Of a DNA stretch of 64,000 nt, positions 60,968 through 64,000 are shown piece by piece (within the stretch, counting starts at the first letter, position 1; the number at the start of each line of letters is the position of its first letter). The DNA is from Actinomycetospora soli (GTDB taxonomy: Bacteria > Actinomycetota > Actinomycetes > Mycobacteriales > Pseudonocardiaceae), in assembly GCF_021026295.1 (NCBI RefSeq), contig NZ_JAJNDA010000007.1:62001-126000 (forward strand), in the 5' to 3' direction. The position numbers and the translations under genes were made by a program. The notes below the pieces were generated by a model. It searched no databases. It saw only the letters and a list, made by a program, of their open reading frames with translations, and was not told the DNA's origin.

Positions 60968-62175
60968 GCACTCCCGAGCACCCGGACTTCCTCTGGCGCA
61001 CGCCCGAGCCGAAGCGGCACTACGACGTCGTCATCGTCGGCGGCGGCGGGCACGGCCTCGCCACTGCGCACTACCTGGCCCGCAACCACGGCATCACGAA
61101 CGTCGCGGTCCTCGAGCGGGGCTGGCTCGCCGGCGGGAACATGGCCCGCAACACGACGCTGATCCGCTCGAACTACCTGTGGGACGAGTCGGCCGCGATC
61201 TACGAGCACTCCCTCAAGCTCTGGGAGGGCCTCGAGGAGGACCTCGACTACCCGATCCTGTTCAGCCAGCGCGGCGTGCTCAACCTCGCGCACACCGAGC
61301 AGGACGTCCGCGACTCGGTGCGCCGCGTCGAGGCCAACCGGCTCAACGGGATCGACGCGGAGTGGCTCGGCCCCGACGAGGTCGCGAAGATCTGCCCGAT
61401 CGTCAACGTCTCGGACGGCATCCGCTATCCCGTCCAGGGCGCGACCTACCAGCCGCGGGCCGGCATCGCGAAGCACGACTACGTGGCCTGGGGCTTCGCC
61501 CGCCGCGCCGACGAGGCCGGCATCGACATCATCCAGAACTGCGAGGTCACCGACTTCGTCGTCGACGGTGACCGGGTCACCTCGGTGCGCACCTCCCGCG
61601 GCGACATCGCCTGCGGCACCGTCGCCCTCTGCGCGGCCGGGCACACCTCGGTGCTGCTCGACCGGCTCGGCGTCCGCACCCCGCTGCAGTCCCACCCGCT
61701 GCAGGCGCTGGTCTCGGAGCTGCTCGAGCCCGTGCACCCCACGATCGTCATGTCGAACGCGGTGCACGTGTACGTCTCCCAGGCCCACAAGGGCGAGCTG
61801 GTGATGGGCGCCGGCGTCGACGGCTACAACGGCTACGGCCGCCGTGGTGCCTTCCACGTCATCGAGCGCCAGATGGCCGCCGCGGTCGAGCTCTTCCCCG
61901 TCTTCGCCCGCGCGCACCTGCTGCGCAGCTGGGCCGGGATCGTCGACGTCACCCCGGACGCCAGCCCGGTCGTCGGGCACACCCCCTACGAGAACGTGCT
62001 GGTCAACGCGGGCTGGGGCACCGGCGGGTTCAAGGCGACACCCGGGATCGGGTGGGCCTTCGCCGACACCGTCGCCCACGGCCGCCCGCACCCGCTGGTC
62101 GCCCCGTTCGCCCTCGACCGGTTCGTCACCGGCGCCCTCGTCGACGAGCACGGCGCCGCCGGCGTCGCGCACTGA
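60964..62175 (+). CDS. soxB: Sarcosine oxidase subunit beta
   Basis: 403 residues. FAD motif [17 protein letters not shown] at the N-terminus; the covalent FMN-attaching His is residue 171 in [28 protein letters not shown] and the [11 protein letters not shown] segment close the FAD domain. In the heterotetramer this subunit holds FAD and FMN and demethylates sarcosine. 4-nt overlap with glyA and 32 nt before soxD. Confidence 0.95.
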   Translation: MSTPEHPDFLWRTPEPKRHYDVVIVGGGGHGLATAHYLARNHGITNVAVLERGWLAGGNMARNTTLIRSNYLWDESAAIYEHSLKLWEGLEEDLDYPILFSQRGVLNLAHTEQDVRDSVRRVEANRLNGIDAEWLGPDEVAKICPIVNVSDGIRYPVQGATYQPRAGIAKHDYVAWGFARRADEAGIDIIQNCEVTDFVVDGDRVTSVRTSRGDIACGTVALCAAGHTSVLLDRLGVRTPLQSHPLQALVSELLEPVHPTIVMSNAVHVYVSQAHKGELVMGAGVDGYNGYGRRGAFHVIERQMAAAVELFPVFARAHLLRSWAGIVDVTPDASPVVGHTPYENVLVNAGWGTGGFKATPGIGWAFADTVAHGRPHPLVAPFALDRFVTGALVDEHGAAGVAH

Positions 62176-62207
62176 GCCCACCACCCGCACCGACCCCGGA
62201 GACCCCC

Positions 62208-62474
62208 GTGCAACTCATCACCTGCCCCTGGTGCGGGCCCCGCGAGGAGACCGAGTTCCGCTACGGCGGCCAGGCCGACCTCGCCTACCCGGCCGACCCG
62301 TCCGCCCTCGACGACGAGCAGTGGGCCCGGTTCGTGTTCTTCCGCGACAACCCCGAGGGCGCCTTCGCGGAGCGCTGGTGCCACGACGCCGGGTGCCGCC
62401 GCTGGCTGCGCGCCGTCCGCGACACCCGCACCTACGTCTTCGCCGAGACGCGTCCGTACGGGAGGACCGCATGA
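62208..62474 (+). CDS. soxD: Sarcosine oxidase subunit delta
   Basis: 88 residues from GTG 62208. The zinc ligands are visible in ITCPWCGPREETEF and WCHDAGCRRW. Small structural subunit of heterotetrameric sarcosine oxidase. Overlaps soxA by ATGA. Confidence 0.94.
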   Translation: MQLITCPWCGPREETEFRYGGQADLAYPADPSALDDEQWARFVFFRDNPEGAFAERWCHDAGCRRWLRAVRDTRTYVFAETRPYGRTA

Positions 62475-64000
62475 CCCGCGTGGACGGCTACGGCCGCATC
62501 GACCGCACCCGGACCCTGTCCTTCACCTTCGACGGGATCGTCCGCACCGCCCACCCCGGCGACACGCTCGCCTCGGCGCTGCTCGCCCAGGGCGTCACCA
62601 CGCTCGGCACGAGCGTCCGGCTCGGCCGTCCCCGCGGCGTCCTGGGCTCGTGGACCGAGGACCCCTGCGGCCTCGTCCAGATCGAGGAGCCGTTCCCCGA
62701 GCCGATGCTGCTCGCCACGACCGTCGACGTCGTCGACGGTCTCGTCGCCCGCGGGGTGCCCGGGCGGGGTCGCCTGGCCGAGGTCGCCGACACCGCCCGC
62801 TACGACCACCGCCACCTCCACTGTGACGTGCTTGTCGTCGGGGCGGGCCCGGCCGGTCTCGTCGCCGCCCGCGAGGCGGCCCGCGCCGGGCAGGACGTCG
62901 TGCTCGTCGATGACCGTCCCACCCCGGGCGGCACCCTCACCGGCACCGAGATGATCGACGGGCGCCCGGCGCTCGAGTTCGTCGACGCCGTCGCCGCCGA
63001 GCTCGCGGCGGCCCCGCACGTCACCCACCTGCAGGCCACCACGGCCTTCGGGCACTACGACGACGGCTTCGTGCTCGCCCTCGAGCGGTGCGGGGAGGGG
63101 AGCGACCCGCGGCAGCGGGTGCACCGCATCCGGGCCGGCCGGGTCGTCGTCGCGGCGGGCGCCTTCGAGCGCCCGATCGTGTTCGAGGACGCCGACCGCC
63201 CCGGCGTGATGCTCGCGTCCGCGGCCCGCGACCTGCTGCACCGCCACGGCGTGCTCGCCGGCCGCGTGGTCGTCGTGTTCACCGTCGACGACTCCGCGTA
63301 CGCGGCGGCGCTGGACCTGCACCGGGCGGGCGCCGCGGTCCGGGTGGTCGACGCCCGCGCCGAGGCCCCGGCGGGCTGGGCGCGGCGCTGCGCCGACGCC
63401 GGCATCGTCGTCGAGCCCGGCACCGACGTCCGCGGCACGCTCGGCGACGACCGGGTCCGTGCCGCGCTCGTCGGGGAGGCCCGGCGCGAGGTGCCCTGCG
63501 ACCTCCTGCTCGTCAGCGGTGGGTGGAACCCCACCGCGCACCTGTTCAGCCACGTCGGCGGGCGCCTCGCGTTCGACGACGAGCTGGTCGGCTTCCGGCC
63601 CGCCGGCGACCTGCCGGGCACCGCCGTCGTCGGCGCCGCCCACGGCACCTACGCCCTCGCCGACGTCCTGCGCGAGGGCGCCGCGGCCACCGGGTCGGCC
63701 ACCGACGCCCCGCACGCCGAGCCGGAGGAGATCACGCCGCGCGGCACGCTCTGGCGCACGCCGGGCGACCCGGCCCGCCAGTTCGTCGACATCGCCCGCG
63801 ACGCGACCGTCGCCGACATCGCCCGCGCCGTGGGCGCCGGGATGACCTCGGTCGAGCACGTCAAGCGGTACACCACGATCGGCACCGCGCACGACCAGGG
63901 CAAGACCTCCGGCATCCTGGCCTCCGGCATCACCGCCGAGCTGCTGGGCCGCCCCGTCGGCGCCCTCGGCACGACGACGTTCCGCCCGCCGTACACGCCG
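62471..64000 (+). CDS. soxA: Sarcosine oxidase subunit alpha, 5' part (continues beyond the window)
   Basis: 510 codons visible from ATG 62471, without stop. N-terminal ferredoxin-like part (SFTFDGIVRTAHPGDTLASA), then an NAD-binding domain with DVLVVGAGPAGLVAAREAAR and the VVAAGAFERPIVF segment; the last part (GMTSVEHVKRYTTIGTAHDQ) is near the start of the T-protein-like folate domain. soxG would be expected next. The full protein is about 950 residues. Confidence 0.95.
   Translation, partial: MTRVDGYGRIDRTRTLSFTFDGIVRTAHPGDTLASALLAQGVTTLGTSVRLGRPRGVLGSWTEDPCGLVQIEEPFPEPMLLATTVDVVDGLVARGVPGRGRLAEVADTARYDHRHLHCDVLVVGAGPAGLVAAREAARAGQDVVLVDDRPTPGGTLTGTEMIDGRPALEFVDAVAAELAAAPHVTHLQATTAFGHYDDGFVLALERCGEGSDPRQRVHRIRAGRVVVAAGAFERPIVFEDADRPGVMLASAARDLLHRHGVLAGRVVVVFTVDDSAYAAALDLHRAGAAVRVVDARAEAPAGWARRCADAGIVVEPGTDVRGTLGDDRVRAALVGEARREVPCDLLLVSGGWNPTAHLFSHVGGRLAFDDELVGFRPAGDLPGTAVVGAAHGTYALADVLREGAAATGSATDAPHAEPEEITPRGTLWRTPGDPARQFVDIARDATVADIARAVGAGMTSVEHVKRYTTIGTAHDQGKTSGILASGITAELLGRPVGALGTTTFRPPYTP

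Noticed and set aside
1-64000. CRISPR arrays, tRNA or rRNA genes
   Set aside because: No regularly spaced repeats and no cloverleaf or conserved rRNA sequence were noticed; short or divergent RNAs cannot be excluded by eye.

Overview
The window is very GC-rich throughout and reads as chromosomal DNA of a mycothiol-type actinomycete. A Pseudonocardia-like member of the Pseudonocardiales is the best guess. This is inferred from gene content: MDMPI/DinB-fold proteins, an NDMA-type alcohol dehydrogenase, several soluble P450s, a class F sortase, an arabinosyltransferase remnant, DUF3040 and DUF4383 proteins, and heterotetrameric sarcosine oxidase. No rRNA, tRNA or CRISPR array was seen.

1-17 kb: a lipid/isoprenoid-type acyl-CoA catabolic region. 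Plus strand: the 3' end of an acyl-CoA carboxylase biotin subunit, an acyl-CoA dehydrogenase, an acyl-CoA ligase, then (after a divergent transglutaminase-like gene) an alpha/beta hydrolase-P450-acyl-CoA dehydrogenase-TetR run. Minus strand: a seven-gene operon, in transcription order SCP2-like protein, NDMA-type alcohol dehydrogenase, acyl-CoA ligase, aldehyde dehydrogenase, enoyl-CoA hydratase, MDMPI-fold protein, AtuA-family protein. Together they can oxidise an alcohol to an aldehyde and an acid, activate it to a CoA ester and beta-oxidise it. AtuA plus a biotin carboxylase resembles acyclic terpene (citronellol/geraniol) catabolism, but the substrate is not proven.

17-28.7 kb: two TetR regulators, then P450, P450, 3Fe-4S-type ferredoxin, hot-dog thioesterase and a BtrH_N-type cysteine acyltransferase/hydrolase, the last four tightly packed. 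This is the most unusual functional module here. Next, on the minus strand, is a complete CYP153-type alkane hydroxylase system (2Fe-2S ferredoxin, P450, ferredoxin reductase) with a divergent AraC regulator. Putative promoter/operator boxes built on GTCTTGAC recur in front of several P450 and catabolic units.

28.7-44 kb: a region rich in gene remains, bounded by two directly repeated modules of about 150-160 bp that look like resolvase sites (29340-29502 and 43801-43951). Remnants include IstB, LysE, possibly LysR, ACR3, catalase and ArsI/CadI. Other genes carry a single stop or frameshift: AHSA1, a DinB/MDMPI-fold protein and cytochrome oxidase subunit I. Intact genes inside are a LysR-TDT-TDT-malate dehydrogenase dicarboxylate unit, an HPP protein, a second LysR paralogue and a family 5 uracil-DNA glycosylase.

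44-56 kb: cell-envelope genes (sortase, arabinosyltransferase C-terminal remnant, membrane-anchored sulfite-oxidase-fold molybdoenzyme, beta-propeller lipoprotein), several small unknown genes, a GAF protein whose 3' end has been replaced by a decayed copy of the glycerate kinase gene lying 4 kb downstream, an MBL hydrolase, an internally deleted FAD monooxygenase and an MFS transporter.

56-64 kb: glycerate kinase, a PQQ-type sugar dehydrogenase lipoprotein, then glyA-soxB-soxD-soxA for sarcosine and one-carbon catabolism behind a promoter with two palindromes. soxA runs off the window end.
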